Assembly (NCBI GenBank): GCA_017452305.1
Contig: JAFTMQ010000010.1
Coordinates: forward strand, 1-6,972
Direction of reading: 5' to 3'
DNA: 6,972 nt
Origin: Clostridia bacterium
GTDB lineage: Bacteria > Bacillota > Clostridia > Christensenellales > Borkfalkiaceae
Shown here: positions 1 through 6,384 of the stretch, one piece after another
How positions within the stretch are numbered: the stretch's first letter is position 1
Layout of the letters: every line of letters starts with the position of its first letter
Made by a program: the position numbers and the translations under genes
Notes under the pieces: generated by a model
The model's database searches: none
What the model was told of the DNA's origin: nothing
What the model saw: the letters and a program-made list of their open reading frames with translations, nothing else

Positions 1-1247
1 AAAATATACCCGTCGGTCGAGCCGCCCCATACGTTGGTACCCGCCGCCTTGAACAAGCCAAGCTTGACAATGCCGCTTTGCGCAGGCGTTGACAGCTTAT
101 ACATGACACCTTTGTTAGCCACGTCCGCGCCAAGTCCGCCGATATACGTCGTGCCTGCACTTGCACCTGCGATTTCCGTCGTGCCCGTATTGATAACGGA
201 CAAATCGTTCATCGACGACACCGTAGCGTACGTGAAATTATTCGTCGTCGAGAAAACGCCCGTTGCCGAGCCTTCGTTATAAATATTGAAATATTTTCCA
301 AGAGGAATATTGCTTGTCGTCGTGGAATAGGTCACCTTTTCCGTTCCGTCCACCACGATATGTAAGGTATAGCCCGTCGCCGTAGACGTTACGCTGATCT
401 CAAACACCGCCTTGCCGTCCGCCAGCTCGCTAGCGATGCTGATATTGTTCATACCTACCTGCGTTTCCGCGTTACCGCTAATACAGCCGAGCATATTAAA
501 TTGCTGGTTTGCGATATCCGAAAACCAAAGAATGTACCCTGCGCCCGACCATACGTTGTTTTGCTCACTCTTGAAAACGCCGAGCTTTACCTGACCGCTG
601 CCGCTGGGCGTATAGGTAAATTTCACGCCCAAGTTTTCCACCGTATCCGTACCGAGGGAACAAATCGCAGAGCCTCCGCTACTCGTCGAAACGGCACTGC
701 CCGTCAAATCCTCGATATCCGTAACCGTTGCAGGCGCCAACGTAGTATCCGTCGTATAGCTGCTGTTATCGGCATACGTAGGGAAGTTTTGTCCCCAAGT
801 GCTCGCAATCGTCGTCGTGCTGACCGTATACGTCGTGCCTTCCCTTACAAAATTTACGGAAAGGGTAGAGTTTTCCAACACGATGGACATTTCACCCTCG
901 AAGGTAATAAGCTCTGAAAGGTCGGATACGCCGATACCTAACCCCGTACGTGCGATAATGCTGTCATTGTTAGAAGGGTCGCAAATTTCCAACCAATAAT
1001 CCCACGTATCGTTTGCATATCTACTAAATAAATGCACCATCTGTCCGCCGCTTGCCCAAGCGTTGCTGGACGAGCTTCTAAACGCGCCGATTTTAAGCCC
1101 CTTATTGGGGCCAAGCGTAACGCTTATATTAAATTTAATCCCAACGTTTGAACTACTGGTCACCGTTTCGGGCAGTGCACCAAGGTTGACCGTAGAGCCG
1201 CTCGCGCCTTCTTTTTTCGCCGCACCAAGCTCGCCGATGTCATATAC
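1..1247 (-). repeat. Three internal repeat units within the exported protein
   Basis: Unit 1 is about residues 45-218 (nt 1247-726), unit 2 residues 219-386 (725-222), and unit 3 begins at residue 387 (221) and is cut by the edge. The spacing of the conserved N-x-W tryptophans is 169 and 174 residues. The units are diverged at DNA level, so the duplication is old or under diversifying change. The first halves of the units align best; the second halves are looser. Confidence 0.7.
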
Positions 1248-1379
1248 GGTCGCCGTCGTTGCCGCGCTTACCGTGGACGGCTGTTGCGAGAGCGAAATGC
1301 CTGCAAAGAAAGATGCCACACACACGAGCGCTGTGAGCAAAAGCAAGAATAAAGACTTTCTTTTACTACTGAGTTTCAT
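1..1379 (-). CDS. Exported protein of ~170-aa tandem repeats (3' end outside window)
   Basis: The frame is open from an ATG at 1379 to the window edge (459 complete codons), so the C-terminus is missing. AGGAGG at 1385-1390, 5 nt from the ATG, fixes the start. Residues 1-39 form a signal peptide: basic K2/K6-R7-K8, hydrophobic core 10-30, and a likely cut after V37-S38-A39, so the mature protein should be outside the membrane. The rest is rich in Thr, Ser and Gly and is built from at least three related units of about 170 residues. Their anchors recur: DxxxL (47, 221, 391 region), a KF/MY pair (82, 253, 426), (V/L)K(I/L)GxF (95-100, 264-269, 438-443) and N-x-W (106-108, 275-277, 449-451). The alternating beta pattern, including a strand pair near 335-350 ending VVDGTEKV, resembles a beta-sandwich of the concanavalin-A-like or carbohydrate-binding kind, but I cannot name a family. 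It lies 29 bp downstream of a glycosidase-like gene and is probably co-transcribed. Glycan binding or a surface role is inference. No anchor (LPXTG, SLH) is visible because the end is cut off. Confidence 0.88.
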   Translation of the reverse strand, partial: MKLSSKRKSLFLLLLTALVCVASFFAGISLSQQPSTVSAATTATVYDIGELGAAKKEGASGSTVNLGALPETVTSSSNVGIKFNISVTLGPNKGLKIGAFRSSSSNAWASGGQMVHLFSRYANDTWDYWLEICDPSNNDSIIARTGLGIGVSDLSELITFEGEMSIVLENSTLSVNFVREGTTYTVSTTTIASTWGQNFPTYADNSSYTTDTTLAPATVTDIEDLTGSAVSTSSGGSAICSLGTDTVENLGVKFTYTPSGSGQVKLGVFKSEQNNVWSGAGYILWFSDIANQQFNMLGCISGNAETQVGMNNISIASELADGKAVFEISVTSTATGYTLHIVVDGTEKVTYSTTTSNIPLGKYFNIYNEGSATGVFSTTNNFTYATVSSMNDLSVINTGTTEIAGASAGTTYIGGLGADVANKGVMYKLSTPAQSGIVKLGLFKAAGTNVWGGSTDGYI

Positions 1380-1408
1380 GGTTCCCTCCTATTAATATAT
1401 CATTCTTA

Positions 1409-3085
1409 TTATTTTTCTTCGTTAAAAAATTCCAAAACGCCTTGCCCCATCGACAGGACGATTTCGGTGGCCGTTACCGCCAAGCGTTTTTTTATCCCCT
1501 TATTGCCGAGGATATAATAGGTGTTCCCTGCGGAAACGGTATACGCCACCTCGGGGGCCAAAAGCTTTTCCCCTATCGTTTCCGTCATAGACAGTGCGTT
1601 TACTTTCATCACTGCTTTTTGTCCGCTTTCGTCTTTAAAAGTTGTCGTTACCGAACGGAAATAAGAAAAATTCATTCCCGGTAAATGCTTGATGGGATAT
1701 TTTTCCTCGTCCGTCTGCTGACGGTCCTCGTAGGTATATCCGTCCAATATACGCTGAATACGGACAAACTGTTCATTCGCTTCCTTTACCCATTGATAGG
1801 TAGGCGTCGGAACGCCGTTATAATCGACCATGGTATGCTCTATCGTATCCGACGATTCGACCACGGGGAAGTAATTAAACCACGAATATCCTGCCCCGCC
1901 GTGCGCCGCCACGTACAGCATCGACATATACACGTCGATATCCGATACATCGTTTCGCCGGATCTCGTTCCACGCCGTCAAGGTTTGGAAAAAATCCGCT
2001 CCGCCATATTCCTGGATTACCTCCATCAACGCTTCGTACGTTTCGGGATAGCGGTCGGGCCACCTTTCCCCCATGTAAATGACGTTGTTGGTATACAGAT
2101 TAAAGCAAACGTGGTCGCATTCCGTATAAGAAAACCAATCGCGAAGATAATTTTTAAAGCTTTCCAAGCCCTCCCAATACTGGCTGTATGCAATCGTCAA
2201 GCCTGCGTGCATAAACGGATTGTCCCTGCCAAGCTTTTTCGCCGCTTTTCTCAAAGCCTTGACGGTGTCGCTTAAACAGCTTCTCACCACCGTTTCCACG
2301 GGCTCGTCTAACAGCATAAATCCAAAAAAGGCAGGATGCTTTACGTAATTTGCCGCCTCGCCGCCGTCTGCCAGCCGCTTGGCAATCGCGCCGTCTATTT
2401 CCTCTTTTGCCGCCGAGATATTGCGCGAATAGCCGTGTATCACACTGTCCGCCACGATTACTTTCATACCGCGCGCCCACGCCGCGTCCATAATTCGTTT
2501 CATGGCGCATGTTTCCCAAACGTCATTTTCTTCAAACTGACCGCCCATATGATTTTCGGTAAGTACGACGTTTAAACCGCACTCTTTCAACATATCTATG
2601 TGCGCGCCGATATATTTTTCATCCGTCCAATTTTTGGCTTTTCCGCCGTCCATAGTGAAATTGCCGTCCACGTCCACGTAAACGCGTCCTCTGCCACATT
2701 CATCCAACCCCTCGCAATCCTCTATACGCAATCCGTAGCTTTCCAACAGCTCCTTGGTGAAACGGAAATGCCCGTCGCGGATACATTGATACGCCCAAAT
2801 AGGCTTCACCGCCAACGTTTCTATCGTTGCAGGTTTACTGTCCGCATAAGCGGCGTCATCCGAACACGCCCAAACCGTCACCGTATGCGCGCCGACTACC
2901 TGCGGCGTGTACGCGCACGCTTGCGTGCGTACGGTGGGCAAATGGCTGTTGTCGTCCGTCACCAAATAATATTCTGCACCCTCGACCTGCTCCCAAACGA
3001 TTTCATACCCCTCGCCCTTGCGAAGCGACGGCGTTTGCAGTACCGTTGCGGATACAGCTTCCTCGTTGCCTACTATTTCTTTCAC
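1409..3085 (-). CDS. Cytoplasmic glycosidase-like protein: Fn3-like N-domain plus TIM barrel
   Basis: 558 residues from a GTG start at 3085, chosen because AAAGGAG (3092-3098) sits 6 nt upstream. There is no signal peptide. Residues about 15-92 look like a fibronectin-III/Ig-like sandwich (W31-EQVEGAEYYL, then YTPQVVGAHTVTVWA). Residues about 95-450 read as a (beta/alpha)8 barrel: strands near 171-176 (NVVLTEN), 207-213 (MKVIVAD), 254-261 (FGFMLLDE), 291-299, 324-331 (DHVCFNLYT), 364-374 (DFFQTLTAWNE) and 398-405 (AGYSWFNYF). D260-E261-P262 ends strand 4, and E374 lies at the end of the putative strand 7. That matches the acid/base and nucleophile placement in clan GH-A, so E261 and E374 are my candidate catalytic pair (inference). 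Residues about 470-555 form a C-terminal beta domain. I do not recognise an exact GH family. Its neighbours are a GH20-like gene upstream and an exported repeat protein 29 bp downstream. A cytoplasmic enzyme acting on imported oligosaccharides is the best reading; a catalytically dead or non-hydrolytic barrel cannot be excluded. Confidence 0.82.
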   Translation of the reverse strand: MKEIVGNEEAVSATVLQTPSLRKGEGYEIVWEQVEGAEYYLVTDDNSHLPTVRTQACAYTPQVVGAHTVTVWACSDDAAYADSKPATIETLAVKPIWAYQCIRDGHFRFTKELLESYGLRIEDCEGLDECGRGRVYVDVDGNFTMDGGKAKNWTDEKYIGAHIDMLKECGLNVVLTENHMGGQFEENDVWETCAMKRIMDAAWARGMKVIVADSVIHGYSRNISAAKEEIDGAIAKRLADGGEAANYVKHPAFFGFMLLDEPVETVVRSCLSDTVKALRKAAKKLGRDNPFMHAGLTIAYSQYWEGLESFKNYLRDWFSYTECDHVCFNLYTNNVIYMGERWPDRYPETYEALMEVIQEYGGADFFQTLTAWNEIRRNDVSDIDVYMSMLYVAAHGGAGYSWFNYFPVVESSDTIEHTMVDYNGVPTPTYQWVKEANEQFVRIQRILDGYTYEDRQQTDEEKYPIKHLPGMNFSYFRSVTTTFKDESGQKAVMKVNALSMTETIGEKLLAPEVAYTVSAGNTYYILGNKGIKKRLAVTATEIVLSMGQGVLEFFNEEK

Positions 3086-3122
3086 TGCTTACTCCTTTTC
3101 GGCTATAATCTCTTACAGTATA

Positions 3123-3151
3123 ATTATATCGTATTATTTTTGCATTTTCTA
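3123..3151 (-). promoter_or_regulatory. Sigma-A-like promoter of the TIM-barrel enzyme gene
   Basis: On the minus strand, -35 TAGAAA (3146-3151) and -10 TATAAT (3123-3128) are 17 bp apart. The -10 is perfect and the -35 is weak (4/6), as expected for an activated promoter. The -35 overlaps the edge of the 40-bp element at 3148-3187. The -10 lies about 37 bp upstream of the GTG start. Confidence 0.6.
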
Positions 3152-3187
3152 TCAAGATTCTATCCGATTTTTTATATTATCTTGATA
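3148..3187. promoter_or_regulatory. Putative AraC-type operator, copy A
   Basis: A 40-bp element containing a perfect 9-bp inverted repeat: TATCAAGAT (3150-3158) and ATCTTGATA (3179-3187), 20 bp apart. It is 33/40 identical, without gaps, to the element at 4917-4956, including an 18-bp identical run (3168-3185). It ends 62 bp upstream of the downstream gene's start and overlaps its -35. The araC gene nearby is the obvious candidate binder, which is inference. The inverted repeat could also form a weak AT-rich hairpin after the GH20 gene. Confidence 0.65.
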
Positions 3188-3223
3188 TTTTTGTAAAATT
3201 TTTCCTATTTTTCAGCTTTTTTG

Positions 3224-4849
3224 TTACATTACGTTGGGCGTTACCGTTCTGCTCCAATGATAGCTCCAAGGGGCTTTCTTCACAAATTCCCGCTCCTCGT
3301 TCCCGTAATAATCCAACCGTTTTTCTTCCAATTCGGGTATCGTATCGATTTCACTGTTCAAATACTCGTTTAAACGGCGTTTACAACTTTTCAGGCGCAG
3401 CATTAACCCCCCGATACGCTGTTCCTGCACTTCGAAGCCGTGCGGCTTGTTTTCCGTAAACCAAACCTTGCGAAAACGGTCGAAGAAAGCGTCCAGGCGG
3501 TCGAGCGCCGTTTGATAATCCGCCGTCGCTTTGACAAGCGCCTCGCGGTTCTTTGCTTGATAAGCGAGATAGGTGCGCCAGCCAAGGTCGTATTTTACGT
3601 TTAAGAAATCGCACAATGCAGCCAAATACTCAAACAGGTACGCATATCCGCTACTTTGCGCCGCCAAGCGGTATTTTTTCGCCGCTTGTGCGTATTCCTC
3701 AGGCACGCTTTCAACCACGGTCGTGTCAAAATACCCCAAAAACGGGTCGGCGTAAAACATCGCTTTGCCCATATTCAGTAATGCGTAATCGTTGCCACCG
3801 ACAAAGTTGGGGATATCCAGCGCCATAAAATCGTCAAAGCTTTCCCCCATCACCTTAAGAAATTTCTCTTTCCAAACGCTTTCCCTTTCCTCGCCGTCGT
3901 AAATACATTTTACTGCACATAGAGAAGGCAATAAAGCGTAATAGGAACATTCTTTACCGTTATCCCCCCACAAGGTGAGCATCACGTTGTCGACCTGCTG
4001 TTTACGGCACGCGCGCAGCGCAGGCGCCATATACGTCAAGGTAGCGGCGTTGGCAGACGAAAAGCCGAACCAACTGAGTGCGCCGCCCGCAAACCAAACC
4101 TCGTTGCCCAGCGCGCGATGATTGCGTATCCTCTCCGCGTACCCTCCTTCCTCTTTTCTATAATAATCCCAATACACCAACCCCACGTTTTGCGGAATTT
4201 GTTTTGCCTGTTCTTGCGGAATTTCCGGTGTCTGCCCATTTAGAGTTCCAAAATCCTCTCCGCTTGTCAAGCGGAAAATCATATCCGACCACATAATGGG
4301 GTTTAAGCCGTATTTTTCCGCAAGCGACAAAACCTTGTATAAATGCCGATTGAATACCTCGAACGCGTCTTGCTCGCCGTATCTTCTCTTGAACTCCCCT
4401 AAACCAAGCATGAACGCCTCGTCCATACCGATATGCACCGTTTTGGAAGTAAAAGTTTCGGAAATTGTTGCAAACATATTTTCAATCAACACGTAAGTAC
4501 GCTTGGCGTCCGCCAACAATCCGTCTGCGGTATCGTGTGCATGGTCGTGATATACCGCCCAAACGAATATGCTTTCCAAATGCGCCAACGTCTGTATGCA
4601 AGGTATCAATTCTATCCCAAGCGATGTGCAATAGCCGTCGATATCCCGTAATTCCGCTTGCGTATAACGCCCACGCATCAAGCCGAAATACGGCTCGTTT
4701 TTCACCTCGTATGTGTCCTCGGTATAAAGAAGCAGGGTATTGTACCCAAAGCCCGATAAAATCCGTGCGTACTTTTTCACCTGTTCGGGCTTCATCACCG
4801 CATTTCTCGACATATCCAGCATCGCGCCAAAACGTTTTTTATCTCGCAT
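3224..4849 (-). CDS. GH20-type beta-N-acetylhexosaminidase-like enzyme (hexosaminidase D-like)
   Basis: 541 residues, no signal peptide, so cytoplasmic. The barrel begins immediately (FGAMLDMSRNAVMKPEQV, then GFGYNTLLLYTEDTYE at 33-48). The hallmark is HIGMDEAFMLG at 139-149: the adjacent D143-E144 pair matches the Asp-Glu dyad of GH20, where Glu is the acid/base and Asp orients the substrate N-acetyl group for substrate-assisted catalysis. Supporting barrel-end motifs are QTLAHLE (86-92), IMWSDM (185-190), YWDYY (226-230) and WGDNGKE (294-300). The layout recalls the hexosaminidase D branch of GH20, which lacks the usual N-terminal beta domain. Residues about 350-541 are a mainly helical C-terminal domain (EYLAALCDFLNVKYDLGWRT near 407-426). 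Expected activity is release of terminal beta-GlcNAc or GalNAc from imported oligosaccharides; the exact substrate is unknown. The start is ATG 4849, not an in-frame TTG at 4861 that would overlap the ribosome binding site. It is divergent from araC and followed 138 bp later by the second enzyme gene, which has its own promoter. I see no clear terminator between them. Confidence 0.9.
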   Translation of the reverse strand: MRDKKRFGAMLDMSRNAVMKPEQVKKYARILSGFGYNTLLLYTEDTYEVKNEPYFGLMRGRYTQAELRDIDGYCTSLGIELIPCIQTLAHLESIFVWAVYHDHAHDTADGLLADAKRTYVLIENMFATISETFTSKTVHIGMDEAFMLGLGEFKRRYGEQDAFEVFNRHLYKVLSLAEKYGLNPIMWSDMIFRLTSGEDFGTLNGQTPEIPQEQAKQIPQNVGLVYWDYYRKEEGGYAERIRNHRALGNEVWFAGGALSWFGFSSANAATLTYMAPALRACRKQQVDNVMLTLWGDNGKECSYYALLPSLCAVKCIYDGEERESVWKEKFLKVMGESFDDFMALDIPNFVGGNDYALLNMGKAMFYADPFLGYFDTTVVESVPEEYAQAAKKYRLAAQSSGYAYLFEYLAALCDFLNVKYDLGWRTYLAYQAKNREALVKATADYQTALDRLDAFFDRFRKVWFTENKPHGFEVQEQRIGGLMLRLKSCKRRLNEYLNSEIDTIPELEEKRLDYYGNEEREFVKKAPWSYHWSRTVTPNVM

Positions 4850-4854
4850 ATCCG

Positions 4855-4859
4855 CCTCC
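4855..4859 (-). promoter_or_regulatory. Ribosome binding site that fixes the GH20 start
   Basis: GGAGG on the minus strand lies 5 nt before ATG 4849. The longer frame from TTG 4861 would place its start codon partly before and against this site, so the longer N-terminus is rejected. Confidence 0.85.
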
Positions 4860-4891
4860 AAAAAATATTTAACTACTTTTCTTTCTATTAT

Positions 4892-4920
4892 ATTTTATAA
4901 TAGAAATTTATAAAATTCTA
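4892..4920 (-). promoter_or_regulatory. Sigma-A-like promoter of the GH20 gene
   Basis: Minus strand -35 TAGAAT (4915-4920), 17-bp spacer, -10 TAAAAT (4892-4897). The same TTGATAGAA edge and the same 17-bp spacing occur at the second enzyme's promoter (3123-3151). The weak -35 overlaps the 40-bp element by four bases. Expected transcription begins near 4885, leaving an untranslated leader of about 35 nt that contains the GGAGG site. Confidence 0.6.
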
Positions 4921-4956
4921 TCAACATTGTTACCATTTTTTTATATTATCTTGACA
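4917..4956. promoter_or_regulatory. Putative AraC-type operator, copy B, in the divergent spacer
   Basis: The second copy of the 40-bp element (33/40 identical to 3148-3187). Its half-sites TATCAACAT (4919-4927) and ATCTTGACA (4948-4956) match as an inverted repeat at 7 of 9 positions. One end overlaps the GH20 -35 and the other end is the TTGACA of the araC promoter. A bound protein could therefore help the GH20 promoter while blocking araC. Confidence 0.68.
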
Positions 4957-4979
4957 ATTCACTTGCTTTTTGTTATAAT
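4951..4979 (+). promoter_or_regulatory. Consensus promoter of the AraC-family gene
   Basis: TTGACA (4951-4956), exactly 17 bp, then TATAAT (4974-4979): a perfect sigma-A consensus. The expected start point is 7-8 bases after the -10, at T4986 or A4987, which is the A of the ATG. Its -35 is part of operator copy B. Confidence 0.85.
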
Positions 4980-4986
4980 CCATAGT

Positions 4987-5937
4987 ATGAAAAACAAGAA
5001 ATTACAATATCATTACCGTTCGGGCAAAGGCGAGGACCACATTATTGAAGCGGAGCCGCTTTACAGCGAAGTACGCGTACAGGCGATACAGTCCCTCTAT
5101 CAATACCGCTTGGCCCCCGATTTTAAGCATCCCGGCGAAAGCCATGATTTGCACGAATTTTTCTACGTTATGCAAGGCAAAATGAAGGTCATCACGCGAA
5201 ACGGCACCTTCTATCTCAACGCAGGCGATTTTATCATCGTTCCCCCTAATCTATTCCACACGATGTGGCCGAATAAGGACTTTTCCTTTTCCGTTTCCAT
5301 CTGCTTTAAAGGCGAGGGGTTAGAGGATAATTTGATTACGATGAAAATCGGTAAATTGAACAACGCGGAAAAATACTGCCTGAACCAAATCGTCAAAACG
5401 TACGCAGAAAACCGCTTGGGGGAGCCCAACAGTGTTTTCCCTACCACCGACGAGCCTAAAAACGATTACGCTTTCCGTCAAATTATCAAAAACGAACTGG
5501 AAAATTTGCTGATTTTGATAACCAGAGATTTTCAGCTTTCTTTAACGGCGCAAAACGAAACGCTGACGCAAAGCAGTGCTGATATCGCGATGAAAACCAA
5601 AGCCTACATTGACGAGCATTTTAAAGAAAAATTGCTGCTGGATGATATCGCAAAGGAGCTTGGTTACAGCGTTGGGCATATTTGCAGAGTCTTTAAAAAA
5701 CGGCAGGGCTTGTCCATCGTCAATTATATTTTGAAAAGGCGCATACAGGAAGCCATGCTTCTTTTAAATAAAGGTAAAAGTCTGCAAAGCGTTTCAGATG
5801 AATTAGGTTTTGACAGCATACAGTATTTCTGTAAAATTTTCAAACGCATCGTAAATATTACTCCCAAACAGTACAAGCAACGTTCAATGCAGGACCATTA
5901 CATTTCGTACGATTACTTCCTCTCGGTTATGCCTTAA
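4987..5937 (+). CDS. AraC-family transcriptional regulator with cupin sensor domain
   Basis: 316 residues from ATG 4987. Residues about 35-115 are an AraC-type cupin ligand-binding domain: H48-PGESHDLHEFFYVMQG, then NGTFYLNAGDFIIVPPNLFHTMWP, with the usual H/E cluster (H53, H56, E57) and a late H91. Residues about 200-298 are the double helix-turn-helix AraC domain: first HTH LLLDDIAKELGYSVGHICRVFKK (216-238), a long linker helix (243-262), second HTH SLQSVSDELGFDSIQYFCKIFKR (265-287), then the family signature ending ITPKQYK. Family length is normal. The frame continues upstream to a TTG at 4927, but that extension translates the promoter itself and is excluded. No ribosome binding site precedes ATG 4987 and the promoter predicts a leaderless mRNA. 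It is divergent from the GH20 gene across an operator-like element. Likely role: local sugar-responsive activator of the enzyme genes and autorepressor (inference; inducer unknown). Confidence 0.93.
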   Translation: MKNKKLQYHYRSGKGEDHIIEAEPLYSEVRVQAIQSLYQYRLAPDFKHPGESHDLHEFFYVMQGKMKVITRNGTFYLNAGDFIIVPPNLFHTMWPNKDFSFSVSICFKGEGLEDNLITMKIGKLNNAEKYCLNQIVKTYAENRLGEPNSVFPTTDEPKNDYAFRQIIKNELENLLILITRDFQLSLTAQNETLTQSSADIAMKTKAYIDEHFKEKLLLDDIAKELGYSVGHICRVFKKRQGLSIVNYILKRRIQEAMLLLNKGKSLQSVSDELGFDSIQYFCKIFKRIVNITPKQYKQRSMQDHYISYDYFLSVMP

Positions 5938-5959
5938 TCCAAGACGTTGTCGCTTTTAT

Positions 5960-6065
5960 CTACCCACTTGCCAGCCTTAAAGACTGAAAAAGGCGGTTTT
6001 TGCGCTGCTCTGCTTGCGAAATACCGCCTTTATCTTGTAATGTCTTTTCTTTGTTTACTGGGTAG
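5960..6065. repeat. Nested inverted repeats (possible MITE-like or structured element)
   Basis: Three successive arm pairs share roughly one centre: CTACCCA (5960-5966) with TGGGTAG (6059-6065), AAAGAC (5979-5984) with GTCTTT (6042-6047), and AAAGGCGGT (5989-5997) with ACCGCCTTT (6023-6031). Segments between the pairs do not match, so this is not a clean palindrome. It could be a decayed miniature element or just a terminator with chance flanks. Confidence 0.35.
5983..6031 (-). terminator. Hairpin terminator, best read on the minus strand
   Basis: A perfect 9-bp stem (5989-5997 / 6023-6031) with a 25-base loop. On the minus strand the GC-rich stem is followed by CCGCCTTTTTCAGT, an adequate T-run. 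On the plus strand, as the first hairpin after araC, the trailing sequence TTTATCTTG is poor in T, so it would only weakly end araC. The long loop lowers confidence. Confidence 0.5.
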
Positions 6066-6198
6066 CAAATTTTGCGTGGTGAGAGAAAGGATTTGACTAA
6101 TTTCCGAATGTATGCTATACTATCGTCGAACGAGTGAATAAGGACATGGGTAGGTCGTTTTCGATTTTTTGCAGCCATTTTTGGCGTGAAGACGGAAC

Positions 6199-6317
6199 GA
6201 CCACATGTTTGACCATTTACAGAGCTGGACTACGTGGACACAATGGGAATAAGATTACACGAAAGCATCGCTGGTGGACACGAAAGTCCTGGAAATCACT
6301 CAAAATTACATAAAAAA
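6199..6317. repeat. Direct repeat copy 1 next to the tRNA/tmRNA 3' fragment
   Basis: A 119-bp segment repeated at 6448-6565. The two are identical for the first 20 bases (GACCACATGTTTGACCATTT) and for about 23 bases at the end (from AAATCACTC to the A-run), with near identity around TGGACACAATGGGAATAAGA. It contains short direct repeats, GACCA twice and TGGAC several times, reminiscent of integrase arm-type sites. It does not appear to be coding. Confidence 0.75.
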
Positions 6318-6342
6318 TGACCTTTATGTCTTGGTGGCCAAA

Positions 6343-6375
6343 AGGTCGTGGGTTCAAGTCCCGTCGCCTCAACCA
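6343..6375 (+). other. tRNA or tmRNA 3'-end fragment (likely att site)
   Basis: The order is variable-loop-like AGGTC (6343-6347), T-stem GTGGG (6348-6352), T-loop TTCAAGT (6353-6359), T-stem CCCGT (6360-6364, with G-T pairs), acceptor strand CGCCTCA (6365-6371), discriminator A and an encoded CCA (6373-6375). The upstream bases do not supply an anticodon arm, D arm or 5' acceptor, so only the 3' end is present. CGCCTC-ACCA with GGxCGTGGGTTC resembles the 3' end of ssrA (tmRNA) more than any tRNA I can name, but this is not certain. Such fragments are made when elements integrate into a tRNA or tmRNA gene. Confidence 0.7.
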
Positions 6376-6384
6376 CGGAAAATC

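Noticed and set aside
1685..2275. A long plus-strand frame (196 residues), and others like it at 501-917 and 2600-3196
   Set aside because: They are antisense shadows of well-supported minus-strand genes, rich in Arg/His/Ile, and lack ribosome binding sites.
3182..3211. A plus-strand promoter from operator copy A, like the araC promoter in copy B
   Set aside because: TTGATA has only a poor -10 at 18 bp (TATTTT) and would drive antisense RNA into the GH20 gene; nothing supports it.
4850..4861. A TTG start giving the GH20 protein four extra residues
   Set aside because: It overlaps the GGAGG site that serves ATG 4849, and no ribosome binding site precedes the TTG.
4927..4986. A TTG start giving the AraC protein 20 extra, hydrophobic N-terminal residues
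   Set aside because: These codons translate the promoter region up to the -10 box, so they lie upstream of the expected transcription start. The hydrophobic run is an artefact of T-rich DNA.
6030..6040. TTATCTTGTAA resembling one half of the AraC-type operator
   Set aside because: It is a single half-site in a hairpin arm with no partner at the right distance; chance is likely in AT-rich DNA.
5960..6178. A minus-strand frame of 72 residues beginning MAAKNRKRPTH
   Set aside because: There is no ribosome binding site, and it runs straight through a hairpin terminator. The start faintly recalls basic N-termini of mobilisation proteins, but not enough to call even a pseudogene.
6319..6375. A complete tRNA gene ending at the CCA
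   Set aside because: The bases before the T arm do not form an anticodon stem and loop, and no 5' acceptor strand (near TGAGGCG) is present.
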